Assembly (NCBI RefSeq): GCF_040892595.1
Contig: NZ_JBFRYB010000001.1
Coordinates: forward strand, 3,348,001-3,412,000
Origin: Zhongshania sp. R06B22
GTDB taxonomy: Bacteria > Pseudomonadota > Gammaproteobacteria > Pseudomonadales > Spongiibacteraceae
DNA: 64,000 nucleotides
Direction of reading: 5' to 3'
Position 1 is the first letter of the stretch; each line of letters opens with the position of its first letter. The notes under the pieces are model-generated. The model saw only the letters and a program-made list of their open reading frames with translations, did no database searches and was not told the DNA's origin. Both the position numbers and the translations under genes were made by a program. Shown in pieces: positions 19,027-28,159 of this stretch.

Positions 19027-19275
19027 AAAAAGCTATTCTTTTAAATGAAATTACAAGAGTAAAACCTATGGTTATCAACACCTTCACCCATAAGTCGTCG
19101 CAAACTATAGAAAGTGCCGACTGCGGTATAGTTATACGTTAAAAGGTCTTTCCGCAGCCATTGTTACAACTACTTATGATGAGCAACAAACTACTACAAA
19201 TAGGGCACATTTAAGCGTGTCCTGATAGAATACACAACTGCCCTTTTTATTAATCCATCGGCTTGGAAAAATACC

Positions 19276-20115
19276 ATGCAATTTTCAGATGCTTTGCAGC
19301 GCGACATCACTGAGACCGTGCGTTTCGCGCTTGCAGAGGATATCGGTAGCGGTGACATTACAGCCCAACTTATCCCCGCCAACCACACCGCGACCGCACG
19401 CATTATTACCCGCGAAGCCGCCGTTATTTGCGGCGTTAATTGGGTCAACGAAGTTTTTCAACAGATTGATAACTCGGTCACAATTACCTGGCATATCGCA
19501 GACGGCGACTATGTTGCCGCCAACAGTATTTTATTTGAGTTAAACGGCCCGGCTCGCTCGCTGTTGACTGGCGAGCGCACCGCCCTAAATTTCCTACAAT
19601 TACTGTCGGGTACGGCCACCCTCTGCAAGCAATACTCAGATTTGGTCGCTCACACCAAAGTAAGGTTGTTGGATACTCGAAAAACCATACCGGGATTGCG
19701 AACAGCACAAAAGTACGCGGTGAGCTGCGGGGGCTGCCACAATCACAGAATTGGCTTATATGACGCCTTTCTAATTAAAGAGAATCACATTGCCGCCTGC
19801 GGTGGTATCGGTGCAGCGATTGCTACAGCTAGAGATATTGCGCCACTAAAACCCATAGAAGTTGAAGTAGAGAGTCTCACTGAACTAGAGATTGCACTGA
19901 ATAGCGACGCCGACATTATTATGCTCGACAACTTCAGTCTCGACGATATGCGTGAAGGTGTAGCCATCACTGCAGGCCGCGCTAAGTTGGAAGCCTCCGG
20001 CAATGTTAGCACCCAAACATTAGCGGCAATCGCAGAAACCGGTGTCGATTTTATTTCAATTGGCGCACTAACAAAACATGCCCAAGCCATAGATCTGTCT
20101 ATGCGCTTTATTTAA
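19276..20115 (+). CDS. nadC: Quinolinate phosphoribosyltransferase (nicotinate-nucleotide pyrophosphorylase)
   Basis: NadC makes nicotinate mononucleotide from quinolinate and PRPP in de novo NAD synthesis. The 279-residue length is normal. Conserved blocks include [49 protein letters not shown] and the C-terminal EASGNV with [12 protein letters not shown]. The usual glycine-rich CGGG before HNHR reads CGGC here, a mild oddity next to the substrate-binding site. nadA and nadB are not in the window; nadD lies 11 kb away. Confidence 0.95.
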   Translation: MQFSDALQRDITETVRFALAEDIGSGDITAQLIPANHTATARIITREAAVICGVNWVNEVFQQIDNSVTITWHIADGDYVAANSILFELNGPARSLLTGERTALNFLQLLSGTATLCKQYSDLVAHTKVRLLDTRKTIPGLRTAQKYAVSCGGCHNHRIGLYDAFLIKENHIAACGGIGAAIATARDIAPLKPIEVEVESLTELEIALNSDADIIMLDNFSLDDMREGVAITAGRAKLEASGNVSTQTLAAIAETGVDFISIGALTKHAQAIDLSMRFI

Positions 20116-20180
20116 AGCGCCGCATGGCAATAGCACCGCGGCAAACCGGAAATTATCGCTACTGAGTATAGGAGACATCG

Positions 20181-20993
20181 GTGCTAAAAAATGTACTTAG
20201 TGATAAAGCCACCAGACTTTTCATTGTGCTCGGGGGCTTTTTTGTTGCCAATGCGATACTCGCAGAATTAGTTGGCGTTAAAATTTTCTCGCTAGAACAT
20301 AGCCTCGGTATTCCCCCTCTAAATTTCAATGCATTCGGTATAGATGGACTGGCGTTTAATTTGACGACAGGGGTTTTACTGTGGCCCTTTGTGTTTGTGC
20401 TGACCGATTTGATTAACGAATACTATGGCAAACGCGGGGTTCGCTTACTCTCGTATTTAACATCGGGGCTCATCATATATGCCTTCGCCATGGTCTTTAT
20501 TGGCATACACCTCACACCTGCCGACTTCTGGCCCCAATCTCATATCAACCCAAGCCTGCCTTTAGAGGAGCAAGCGGCACTGCGCAGCCAAGTTGGCGAT
20601 TACAACGCCGCCTTTAAGTTAGTCTTTGGCCAGGGCCTCTGGATTATCATCGGCTCATTGATTGCTTTCCTCATTGGCCAAATTATTGATATCACCGTCT
20701 TTCAGCGCGTGAAGCAAATCACCGGCGAAGGCATGATATGGCTGCGGGCAACCGGTTCCACCCTAATCAGCCAATTCATTGATAGCTTTGTGGTGTTGTT
20801 TATTGCCTTTTACATTGGTGCCGACTGGAGCCTACAGCTGGTGCTGGCCATTGGTGTGGTAAATTATATTTATAAGTTTCTAATGGCAATATTACTGACG
20901 CCACTGCTGTACGCAGTGCACTACGTCATTGAAAGATACCTAGGCGCTGAAAAGGCCGCGGCAATGAAACATGAGGCGATGTTAGAACCGTAG
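20181..20993 (+). CDS. yhhQ: Queuosine precursor transporter (YhhQ/VUT family)
   Basis: This 270-residue membrane protein matches the YhhQ family, which imports 7-deazaguanine precursors of queuosine. It has about six hydrophobic spans and the family blocks FVLTDLINEYYGKRGVR and STLISQFIDSFVVLFIAFY. The N-terminal insertion around residues 110-145 is longer than in E. coli YhhQ. It begins with GTG at 20181, supported by GGAG seven bases upstream. It follows nadC by 65 bases and may be cotranscribed with it. Confidence 0.88.
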   Translation: MLKNVLSDKATRLFIVLGGFFVANAILAELVGVKIFSLEHSLGIPPLNFNAFGIDGLAFNLTTGVLLWPFVFVLTDLINEYYGKRGVRLLSYLTSGLIIYAFAMVFIGIHLTPADFWPQSHINPSLPLEEQAALRSQVGDYNAAFKLVFGQGLWIIIGSLIAFLIGQIIDITVFQRVKQITGEGMIWLRATGSTLISQFIDSFVVLFIAFYIGADWSLQLVLAIGVVNYIYKFLMAILLTPLLYAVHYVIERYLGAEKAAAMKHEAMLEP

Positions 20994-21009
20994 AACGCGG
21001 ATACTCTTG

Positions 21010-21735
21010 TTAACTCGTGATGTGCCCCGCCTGAGGCCGCAAGACAATATCTTCCACCACCACATTGCGGTCCATGCGATAGATATCTAAAAAGGCGCGA
21101 GCCACATCTTCAGCGGGCATTAACTGCGCCTTAGCAACACCAGATGCCTGCCAAGATGGCGAGTACGTCGGCCCCGGAGAAACACATGAAACGCGAATAC
21201 CTTTGCCTCGTACTTCTTCGCGCAGTGCTTTCGTAAACCCGCTCACCGCATGTTTAGCCGCACAATAGGCTGACACGCCAGCATAGCCTTCAAAGCCAGC
21301 AGTTGATGACATATTAAAAATATCACCCGACTGCCGCGCTAACATGCTTGGCAATACCATTCGGCTCAATAGAAATGTACTGCGCACGTTTACCGCAATA
21401 ACATGGTCGAAATCTGCTGCCGTCATATCCTGAATAGCCGCGCCATGCCAACTACCGGCATTATTAATCAACACCGCGACGTCGCCCATATCGCGCTGCA
21501 ATGCCAGTGAAAAATCGTTTACTTGCTGCTCATCGCTAACATCAACCGCGTAGCACCGCACCTCAGCGGCAGCGCCGCAATTGCCTGCCACCTGCTCCAG
21601 TGCGGTCTTATTTCTCGCCACCAAGGCCAAGCGCAGCGGAAAACCTGCGTTTGCAAAACACACGGCAATGGCGGCACCAATGCCTTGAGAGGCCCCACTG
21701 ATAACAAAGAGAGGCGCTAAAGATTGTGCAGACAT
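21010..21735 (-). CDS. Short-chain dehydrogenase/reductase
   Basis: This 241-residue Rossmann-fold oxidoreductase has the nucleotide motif GASQGIG at about residues 14-20, NNAG near residue 90, the catalytic Ser in FNMSSTAG, and YCAAK as the Tyr-Lys pair. A basic residue after the second strand (VARNK) suggests NADPH preference. It is on the same strand as lipA but separated by 173 bases with a hairpin, so it is probably its own unit. The substrate is not predictable. Confidence 0.88.
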   Translation of the reverse strand: MSAQSLAPLFVISGASQGIGAAIAVCFANAGFPLRLALVARNKTALEQVAGNCGAAAEVRCYAVDVSDEQQVNDFSLALQRDMGDVAVLINNAGSWHGAAIQDMTAADFDHVIAVNVRSTFLLSRMVLPSMLARQSGDIFNMSSTAGFEGYAGVSAYCAAKHAVSGFTKALREEVRGKGIRVSCVSPGPTYSPSWQASGVAKAQLMPAEDVARAFLDIYRMDRNVVVEDIVLRPQAGHITS

Positions 21736-21780
21736 AGGACCTCACAAAATAGTTCAGGCACGTCACGTAGCCGAAAATTG

Positions 21781-21803
21781 TATGCCTAGCAACGCTAGGC
21801 ATA
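21781..21803 (-). terminator. Hairpin between lipA and the SDR gene, possible terminator
   Basis: TATGCCTAGC (21781-21790) and GCTAGGCATA (21794-21803) form a perfect ten-base stem with a three-base loop. On the minus strand it is followed by ACAATTTTC, a weak T tract. It is placed to end the lipoate and cell-wall operon about 105 bases after lipA. Confidence 0.5.
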
Positions 21804-21908
21804 TTCAATAGATCAAACATCAAAAGCAATACGAGATTTCTAGGAGGAGATACTGGCACCTACAAGCCAAAGCCGATCACGCGCATTAGTATCGCTACTA
21901 AATCGACA

Positions 21909-22910
21909 CTACATCGACTTTAACAAGCTAAAGTCGACTTGCTTGTCAGCATGGTAAGAAGAGCGAACCAGCGGACCGCTGGCAACGCTTTTAAAACCAA
22001 GTTCGTTGGCAATTCGGCCAAACTCGTCGAACTCTTCCGGCGTCACAAAGCGCTCAACCGCCAAATGATCACGGCTGGGTTGCAAATATTGGCCCATGGT
22101 AATCATGTCGATATCATGGGCACGCATATCTTTCATTACTTGGATCAGCTCTTCCGCGGTTTCGCCCAAGCCCAACATCAGACCAGATTTGGTCAATACA
22201 TCAGGACGCCGCTCTTTGTATTTTTTAAGCAAATCTAAAGACCACTGGTAATCCGAGCCAGGGCGTATTTTTTTATACAGACTCGGTACCGACTCAAGAT
22301 TGTGATTAAACACGTCAGGCGCTTCTTTCTCTAAAATATCTAGCGCCACATCCATTCGGCCACGAAAATCTGGCACCAAAATTTCAATCCGAACCTCAGG
22401 ACTGAGGGCGCGGGTTTCACGAATGCAGTCGGCAAAATGCTGGGCGCCGCCGTCGCGTAAATCATCGCGGTCCACAGATGTCACCACCACATATTTTAAT
22501 TTCATTTCGGCGATGGCTTCAGCGAGCTCGCGCGGCTCGTTCTCTGCTAAGGCATTGGGACGACCGTGAGCGACATCGCAAAAGGGACAGCGACGGGTAC
22601 AAATTTCGCCCATAATCATGAAGGTGGCGGTACCCGCGCTAAAACACTCGCCCAAATTTGGGCAGGCAGCCTCTTCGCATACCGAGGCCAGTTTATGTTT
22701 GCGAAGGATACGTTTAATCCGACCCACTTCAGGACCGGTCGACATTTTGACGCGTATCCAAGATGGCTTAGTGGGCAATTCAATCGTCGGAATCACTTTA
22801 ATCGGAATACGTGCTACTTTCTCCGCACCACGCAATTTCTCACCCTGAACCACTTTTTTAGCAGCGGCCTTCGATACCAGGCCTACGGCGCTGTCAGTTT
22901 CTGATTTCAT
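21909..22910 (-). CDS. lipA: Lipoyl synthase
   Basis: LipA is a radical-SAM enzyme that inserts two sulfurs into octanoyl groups on lipoyl domains. Both 4Fe-4S motifs are present: the auxiliary cluster in [12 protein letters not shown] and the SAM cluster in CTRRCPFC. The protein is 333 residues with an N-terminal extension of about 50 residues. The start overlaps the lipB stop as ATGA, so the two are coupled. Identification is firm. Confidence 0.97.
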   Translation of the reverse strand: MKSETDSAVGLVSKAAAKKVVQGEKLRGAEKVARIPIKVIPTIELPTKPSWIRVKMSTGPEVGRIKRILRKHKLASVCEEAACPNLGECFSAGTATFMIMGEICTRRCPFCDVAHGRPNALAENEPRELAEAIAEMKLKYVVVTSVDRDDLRDGGAQHFADCIRETRALSPEVRIEILVPDFRGRMDVALDILEKEAPDVFNHNLESVPSLYKKIRPGSDYQWSLDLLKKYKERRPDVLTKSGLMLGLGETAEELIQVMKDMRAHDIDMITMGQYLQPSRDHLAVERFVTPEEFDEFGRIANELGFKSVASGPLVRSSYHADKQVDFSLLKSM

Positions 22911-23590
22911 AAAACCCCTGATGCGTCGGGCAAGCAGTGCTCGCTCACTTCCCGACGGTGTAAATAGCCTAATAAATTAGCCAACTCTGCCCCAAGTCTA
23001 TCGGCAAGTTCATTCTGCGACTGCGGCTCCGCCGCGCTTTGACGGCGAATATCAGTCACTTCCATGCCCTGATGGCCGCAGGGATTGATGCGCTGAAACA
23101 CGCTGAGGTCCATATCAATATTCAAACTCAGACCGTGGAAAGTGCTACCGCGCCGCACCCGCAAACCCAATTGCGCTATTTTGGCGCCGTTTTCAACGTA
23201 GACGCCGGGCGCGTCGGAACGCGGGTGCGAGACTATGCTCACGCTCGCCAACACAGCCACAATACTGTTTTCTATCGCCGTTACAAGGTCGCGGATACCA
23301 ATACTCAAACGCCGCAAGTCTATCAAAACATAGCCTACCAACTGACCAGGCCCGTGGTAGGTCACTTGGCCACCGCGATCAACTTGTACCACCGGAATAT
23401 CCCCCGGCATCAATATATGCTCCGGCTTTCCAGCTTGACCCTGGGTAAATACCGCATCATGTTCCAAAAACCACAACTCGTCAGGGCTATTAACATCCCG
23501 AATATCGGTATAGTGCTGCATTGCACGCCATACAGGCTCATAGGGTTGGCGGCCAAGTTTACGCACCCAAAGGGTATCTGGCCTGCTCAT
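22907..23590 (-). CDS. lipB: Octanoyltransferase
   Basis: LipB moves octanoyl from acyl carrier protein to lipoyl-dependent enzymes, the step before LipA. The 227 residues include the conserved [16 protein letters not shown] block, the lysine in GAKIAQLGL and the acyl-accepting cysteine in [12 protein letters not shown]. The ATG directly abuts the ybeD stop codon. The C-terminus has a short extra tail. Identification is firm. Confidence 0.97.
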   Translation of the reverse strand: MSRPDTLWVRKLGRQPYEPVWRAMQHYTDIRDVNSPDELWFLEHDAVFTQGQAGKPEHILMPGDIPVVQVDRGGQVTYHGPGQLVGYVLIDLRRLSIGIRDLVTAIENSIVAVLASVSIVSHPRSDAPGVYVENGAKIAQLGLRVRRGSTFHGLSLNIDMDLSVFQRINPCGHQGMEVTDIRRQSAAEPQSQNELADRLGAELANLLGYLHRREVSEHCLPDASGVL

Positions 23591-23890
23591 TTAAAGAACC
23601 ATCTTAACAATGCCGGTTGCTTTCAATTCGGCAAATATTGTGTCGAGCTGCGGCTTACCCGTCGCGGTAATCACCACCGTCACCGATAAAAACCGACCCT
23701 CGCTACTTTCGCGTTCAGTCATCTGCGACTCGTCAATATCCCCCGCATTAGCGCGCATAATATCAATGACTCTCTGGCGTAAACCCTCGCCAGCAACGCC
23801 GATGACTTTTATTGGATATTGACAGGGAAACTCCAGCGTTGGATTGCCAGTTTCGGCTTCCCGGGATTCGGTCATAGTAAATTTATTCAT
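23591..23890 (-). CDS. ybeD: DUF493 family protein YbeD
   Basis: This is a small cytosolic protein (99 residues) of the YbeD/DUF493 family, an ACT-like fold of unknown biochemical role regularly placed between dacA/dacC and lipB. Family blocks here are EFPCQYPIKVIG and ESSEGRFLSVTVVITA. An alternative start is the ATG five codons in. It sits 42 bases after dacC and directly before lipB. Confidence 0.92.
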   Translation of the reverse strand: MNKFTMTESREAETGNPTLEFPCQYPIKVIGVAGEGLRQRVIDIMRANAGDIDESQMTERESSEGRFLSVTVVITATGKPQLDTIFAELKATGIVKMVL

Positions 23891-23932
23891 AATACTGCTC
23901 GCGCGAGATTGCCCCCGCGCATTATCAAGTGA

Positions 23933-25096
23933 TCAAGAAATCAGGTTAACAAAGAACAACACAATACTATCCCAAAGACGCTTTAAAATGCCGCCTTCCT
24001 CAACAGCCTGTAACGCCACCAGCGGCACCCGCAGTCTTTCTGCACCCGCCAAACTAACAACTAGCTCGCCATACTCTTGGTCCGCTGTAATCGGCGCAAT
24101 CAACACTTCATCAACATTTAGCTGAGCATTAAGCGCGTCGCTCTTACCGCGAGGAATAGTAATAAAGACGTCTTTCTGCACCCCCAAACTCACTTCGTCG
24201 CTATCGCCCTTCCAAACTTTAGAGCGCGTTAACTCCGTGCCACCAGCGTAAAGCTGGTGGGTTTCAAAATAGCGGAAGCCGTAGGAAAGTAGTTTTTGGG
24301 TTTCACGCTCCCGAGCCTTAGCACTGCTGGTGCCCATGACCACAGAAATCAAACGCATACCCTCGCGCTTAGCAGACGTAACCAAACAATATCCAGCGTC
24401 GACAGTATGGCCGGTTTTTAATCCATCAACACTCGGATCACTCCACAACAGACCATTGCGATTACTTTGCCGAATATTATTAAAAACAAAATCGCGCTCG
24501 CTATAAAGTGCATATTCATTTTTGTAAGCAATGATTGCATTGGCCAAAGTCGCTAAATCTCGCACCGAGATGTAGTGATCTGGATGTGGTAAACCATGAG
24601 AGTTAGCGAAGTGGCTATTGCTCATGCCAAGCATCGCCGCGTGCTGGTTCATCATGCCAGCAAAGGCATCTTCACTGCCGGCAAGATGCTCTGCAACCGC
24701 AACACTGGAATCGTTACCAGAGGAAATCACCACGCCTTTATGTAAGTCACCAAGGGATACCTGCTTACCTACCTCGATCCACATTAGTGATGAACCGTTA
24801 AATATCGGGTTCTGTGCCCACGCATTTTTACTAATGGTGACCATATCATCGTTACTAACTTGACCACGTTCTAGCTCGTAGGACAGCACATAGCTAGTCA
24901 TCAACTTAGTTAAACTGGCCGGTGGCATACGCTCGTCGGCATTGTGTTCAATCAACACCTCGCCGCTATTGGCGTCCATCAAAAAATAAGCCGATGCCGC
25001 GATACTTGGCGCAGCAGGAACCAAATCTGGCTGCGCAACGACGCTCGAGGATAAAACGACCGTTGCCGCGAAGACTGCAAACACTTGCTTAAACAT
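23933..25096 (-). CDS. dacC: D-alanyl-D-alanine carboxypeptidase (PBP5/6 family)
   Basis: This penicillin-binding protein trims the terminal D-Ala from peptidoglycan stem peptides in the periplasm. The signal peptide ends near VVAQ. The three active-site motifs are intact: SLTK at 61-64, SGN at 126-128 and KTG in DGLKTGHT. The PBP5-type C-terminal domain ends in a hydrophobic amphipathic segment (LWDSIVLFFVNLIS) that anchors it to the inner membrane. At 387 residues it could be named dacA or dacC; sequence alone does not decide. Confidence 0.93.
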   Translation of the reverse strand: MFKQVFAVFAATVVLSSSVVAQPDLVPAAPSIAASAYFLMDANSGEVLIEHNADERMPPASLTKLMTSYVLSYELERGQVSNDDMVTISKNAWAQNPIFNGSSLMWIEVGKQVSLGDLHKGVVISSGNDSSVAVAEHLAGSEDAFAGMMNQHAAMLGMSNSHFANSHGLPHPDHYISVRDLATLANAIIAYKNEYALYSERDFVFNNIRQSNRNGLLWSDPSVDGLKTGHTVDAGYCLVTSAKREGMRLISVVMGTSSAKARERETQKLLSYGFRYFETHQLYAGGTELTRSKVWKGDSDEVSLGVQKDVFITIPRGKSDALNAQLNVDEVLIAPITADQEYGELVVSLAGAERLRVPLVALQAVEEGGILKRLWDSIVLFFVNLIS

Positions 25097-25116
25097 AAGA
25101 CCCTTTTCTGTTCTCG

Positions 25117-25983
25117 TTAACTTGATGAGTCACCGGCTTCAACCACTAAATGGGATTCACCGGACCATTGTTGTTGTAATACTTTTTTCGCAGCCTGCGC
25201 TGAATAATAATCTACAAAGGGCCCCACTCTGACGCGATGCATCGCCGCCCCTCGATCGCTGCTGCTGGCAATCACGACGGGAAAAGCCAAACCTTCACTC
25301 AGCTTCTGCTGCAAGGCGTTTGCAGAAGTAAGTTGCGAGAAAGCAGCTACCTGCAAATAGTAACGTGCCGCCTCACGAGATGCCGCATGGGTATTATCCG
25401 TATCAATGACTTCAATTTCTACCCGCGCCGTTCCCCGTTTCGCATAACCAAGCTTCACCGCTGCCGCATATGACAGGTCAATGATACGATCAGAGTGAAA
25501 CGGGCCGCGATCATTTACCCTCACAATAGCCGTTCGGCCATTATCCAAATTTGTCACTTTGACATAGACTGGAATCGGCAGCGTGCGGTGGGCTGCAGTC
25601 ATCTCATAGAGACTGTAGATTTCGCCGTTAGACGTTGCGTGACCATGAAACTTGGTGCCATACCACGAGGCAATACCGCGCTCTTTAAAGCCTCGATGCT
25701 GATCGACTAAACGATACTCTTTGCCATTGACCTTATAGGGACTAATATTTCCCGCCACTCGCAGCACTTCATGCCGCGGCTGAGCATCCGCAATCATATT
25801 TGGATCTAAAGTCTGCAGTGGCGCACCATCTTGCTCTATTTGATACCGCGACTTACCTTGGCCCACAGGGGCACCACGGTTCCCCGCGTCAGCAGAGGAC
25901 GTATCTCCTTGTTTACTCGATGGCAGGGGCGCGCAGCCAACCGCTAGCAATAACGCAGCTATAGCAACAACACCATATTTCAA
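25117..25983 (-). CDS. rlpA: RlpA, septal-ring lytic transglycosylase lipoprotein
   Basis: RlpA cleaves peptide-free glycan strands at the division site. The lipobox AVGC puts the lipid anchor on Cys17. A double-psi beta-barrel domain follows (GIASWYGTKFHGHATSNGE and VRVNDRGPF, which holds the catalytic residues). A SPOR domain, about residues 205-285, binds denuded glycan (YYLQVAAFSQ). The 288-residue length is normal. It overlaps mltB by four bases and belongs to the cell-shape operon. Confidence 0.95.
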   Translation of the reverse strand: MKYGVVAIAALLLAVGCAPLPSSKQGDTSSADAGNRGAPVGQGKSRYQIEQDGAPLQTLDPNMIADAQPRHEVLRVAGNISPYKVNGKEYRLVDQHRGFKERGIASWYGTKFHGHATSNGEIYSLYEMTAAHRTLPIPVYVKVTNLDNGRTAIVRVNDRGPFHSDRIIDLSYAAAVKLGYAKRGTARVEIEVIDTDNTHAASREAARYYLQVAAFSQLTSANALQQKLSEGLAFPVVIASSSDRGAAMHRVRVGPFVDYYSAQAAKKVLQQQWSGESHLVVEAGDSSS

Positions 25984-27014
25984 GGTGCGGATGCCTTAGC
26001 CATTTCAGCAGCAATCAATTCGCTTAGCTGGTAGGCCGCCATCGCGTACATTGAACTGTGGTTATAGCGGGTAATCACATAAAAATTCTGCAAGCCTATC
26101 CAGTACTCGGCGCCTTTGTCGCCATCTAACTTCATCGCCGTCGCTTTTTGCTCAGGCGCCAAAGCGCGATCACCAGTAATGCCCGCAGCCTTTAACTCTG
26201 CAATGGTTTTCTCAGGCTTAAGCCCGGCATTAAATAAGCTCTCATCAACGCCATCTTTGACCACCGCCGGGCTCACGACAGGTTCGTTTAAACGCCAGCC
26301 GTGGCGTTTAAAGTAATTAGCCACACTGCCAACAGCATCAACCGAACTATTTACGATGTCGACCTTGCCATCACCGTCAAAATCGACAGCATAAGCACGG
26401 TAGCTACTGGGGATAAATTGGCCATAACCCATTGCACCAGCGTAAGAACCTTTTAAGCTGAATGGCTCAATACCCTGTTCACGCACCATCAACATATATT
26501 CTTCGAGCTGACCCAGAAAGAAACTACTGCGACGCGGAAAATCAAAGCCTAAAGTCGCCAAGGCATCGACTACACGAAAACTGCCTTTATTGCGGCCATA
26601 CCGGGTCTCAACGCCAATAATACCGACAATCATAGACGCGGGAACGCCGAATTCTTTTTCAGCTCGGGTCAACTCTTCGAGATGCTCCTGCCAAAACTCC
26701 ACACCCTGAGCAACCCGAGAATCTTGGATAAAGATCTTCCGGTAACGCTCCCAGGTCATCACTGACTCTGCAGGCCGTGACATAGCATCCAATATCGATT
26801 GCTTAGCTTCCGACTGTTTTAAAATTGCCACCACCCAATCGCGGTCAAAATTATGCTCTTCAACCATTGTTTTAACGAAAGCCGCCGCGCCAGGATGACT
26901 GCTGTAGTCAGCCTGCGCCGCGTTGGTAATGAGCAGCGCCGCCACTGCAGCGCTGAAGATTTTTTTAACCATATGTCTGTGCTTGTTTTGTGTTTTCACG
27001 TCGCGTCCTATCAT
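25980..27014 (-). CDS. mltB: Lytic murein transglycosylase B
   Basis: MltB cuts the glycan backbone, forming anhydromuramic ends. The catalytic glutamate is Glu136 in GIIGVETRYG, and the family blocks GYGQFIPSSYRAYAVDFDGDGK and NFYVITRYN are present. The ATG at 27014 overlaps the rodA stop as TAATG. The hydrophobic signal begins only at residue 15, so a GTG at codon 6 (AGGA six bases before it) or the ATG at codon 15 may be the true start. No lipobox is seen, unlike E. coli MltB, so this is probably a soluble or SLT-B3-type periplasmic form. Confidence 0.93.
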   Translation of the reverse strand: MIGRDVKTQNKHRHMVKKIFSAAVAALLITNAAQADYSSHPGAAAFVKTMVEEHNFDRDWVVAILKQSEAKQSILDAMSRPAESVMTWERYRKIFIQDSRVAQGVEFWQEHLEELTRAEKEFGVPASMIVGIIGVETRYGRNKGSFRVVDALATLGFDFPRRSSFFLGQLEEYMLMVREQGIEPFSLKGSYAGAMGYGQFIPSSYRAYAVDFDGDGKVDIVNSSVDAVGSVANYFKRHGWRLNEPVVSPAVVKDGVDESLFNAGLKPEKTIAELKAAGITGDRALAPEQKATAMKLDGDKGAEYWIGLQNFYVITRYNHSSMYAMAAYQLSELIAAEMAKASAP

Positions 27015-28159
27015 TATTGGTGCACCAAACGCTCATCGGCGCAAATACCCATCAAAACCCCAAATCCCACCAATAGAGTGACTAGTGAGGTTCCGCCTTG
27101 GCTAACTAATGGCAGGGGAACACCCACCACCGGTAATAAACCTGACACCATGCCCATATTTACAAATACATAGACAAAGAAAGTAAGAATAATACTCCCG
27201 CCTAAAAGTCGGCCGAAGCAATTTTTTGCTTGCGATGCTATCCACAGGCCCCGGCTGATAATCAAACCGTAGAGCAACAATAACAGCAATACCCCTCTAA
27301 GGCCGAATTCTTCAGCCAAAACCGCAATGATGAAATCAGTGTGGCTTTCCGGCAAAAAGTCCAAATGCGACTGGGTTCCCAACATCCAACCCTTACCCTC
27401 AAAACCGCCGGATCCGATCGCCGTTTTCGACTGAATAATATTCCAGCCAGCACCTAATTTATCGAGTTCTGGGTTCAATAATGTAAGGATACGCTGGCGC
27501 TGATAATCATGGAGGACAAACTCCCACATGGGATATGCCATCAGCGCCAATAGCCCAAGGCAAGAGGCAATAAATGTCCAACTGATACCCGCCAAAAACA
27601 ACACAAAAATACCCGAAGCGGCGATCAGTATTGAGGTCCCTAAATCAGGCTGCATCACAATCATCACCGTGGGCAGCAATATCAGCAGCAAGCTGATCAT
27701 GGTATGGCGGATACCTGGCGGTAATGGATGGCTTGAAAGATACCAAGCCACCGCCATCGGCAGTACTAACTTGGCCAGCTCTGATGGCTGAAAACGAAAG
27801 CCGCCTATCTCCAGCCACCGCTGCGCGCCCTTGGCGCCCACACCAGTAAGATCGACCGCCAGTAGCAGGATCAATACCCCGATGTACGCAAAGGGTGCCC
27901 AACGACGGAGCTGCTCGGGATGAAGCTGGGCAACTAAGAGCATGACGACAAAAGCGATAGACAGAAACCGGCCCTGTCTCAACACCGTGGCCATACTGCC
28001 ATCACTGGCGCTATACAGCACCACCAGACCAACACCGCTTAAAATAAGCAATAAAATTAACAGCGGAATATCAATGCGCAGTCGTTGGCTAATACTGCGC
28101 TGACTGCTCATACTCCGGCTACTACCGGGCATTTGCCTTAAGAAGTCAGAATTATTCAC
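27014..28159 (-). CDS. rodA: Rod-shape peptidoglycan polymerase RodA
   Basis: RodA is the SEDS-family glycosyltransferase of the elongasome, polymerising lipid II together with PBP2. The 381 residues have about ten spans; family blocks are LYSASDGS, GAKGAQRWLEIGGFRFQPSELAKL and HTDFIIAVLAEEFGLRG. It overlaps mrdA by eight bases, the normal gene pair. Identification is firm. Confidence 0.96.
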   Translation of the reverse strand: MNNSDFLRQMPGSSRSMSSQRSISQRLRIDIPLLILLLILSGVGLVVLYSASDGSMATVLRQGRFLSIAFVVMLLVAQLHPEQLRRWAPFAYIGVLILLLAVDLTGVGAKGAQRWLEIGGFRFQPSELAKLVLPMAVAWYLSSHPLPPGIRHTMISLLLILLPTVMIVMQPDLGTSILIAASGIFVLFLAGISWTFIASCLGLLALMAYPMWEFVLHDYQRQRILTLLNPELDKLGAGWNIIQSKTAIGSGGFEGKGWMLGTQSHLDFLPESHTDFIIAVLAEEFGLRGVLLLLLLYGLIISRGLWIASQAKNCFGRLLGGSIILTFFVYVFVNMGMVSGLLPVVGVPLPLVSQGGTSLVTLLVGFGVLMGICADERLVHQ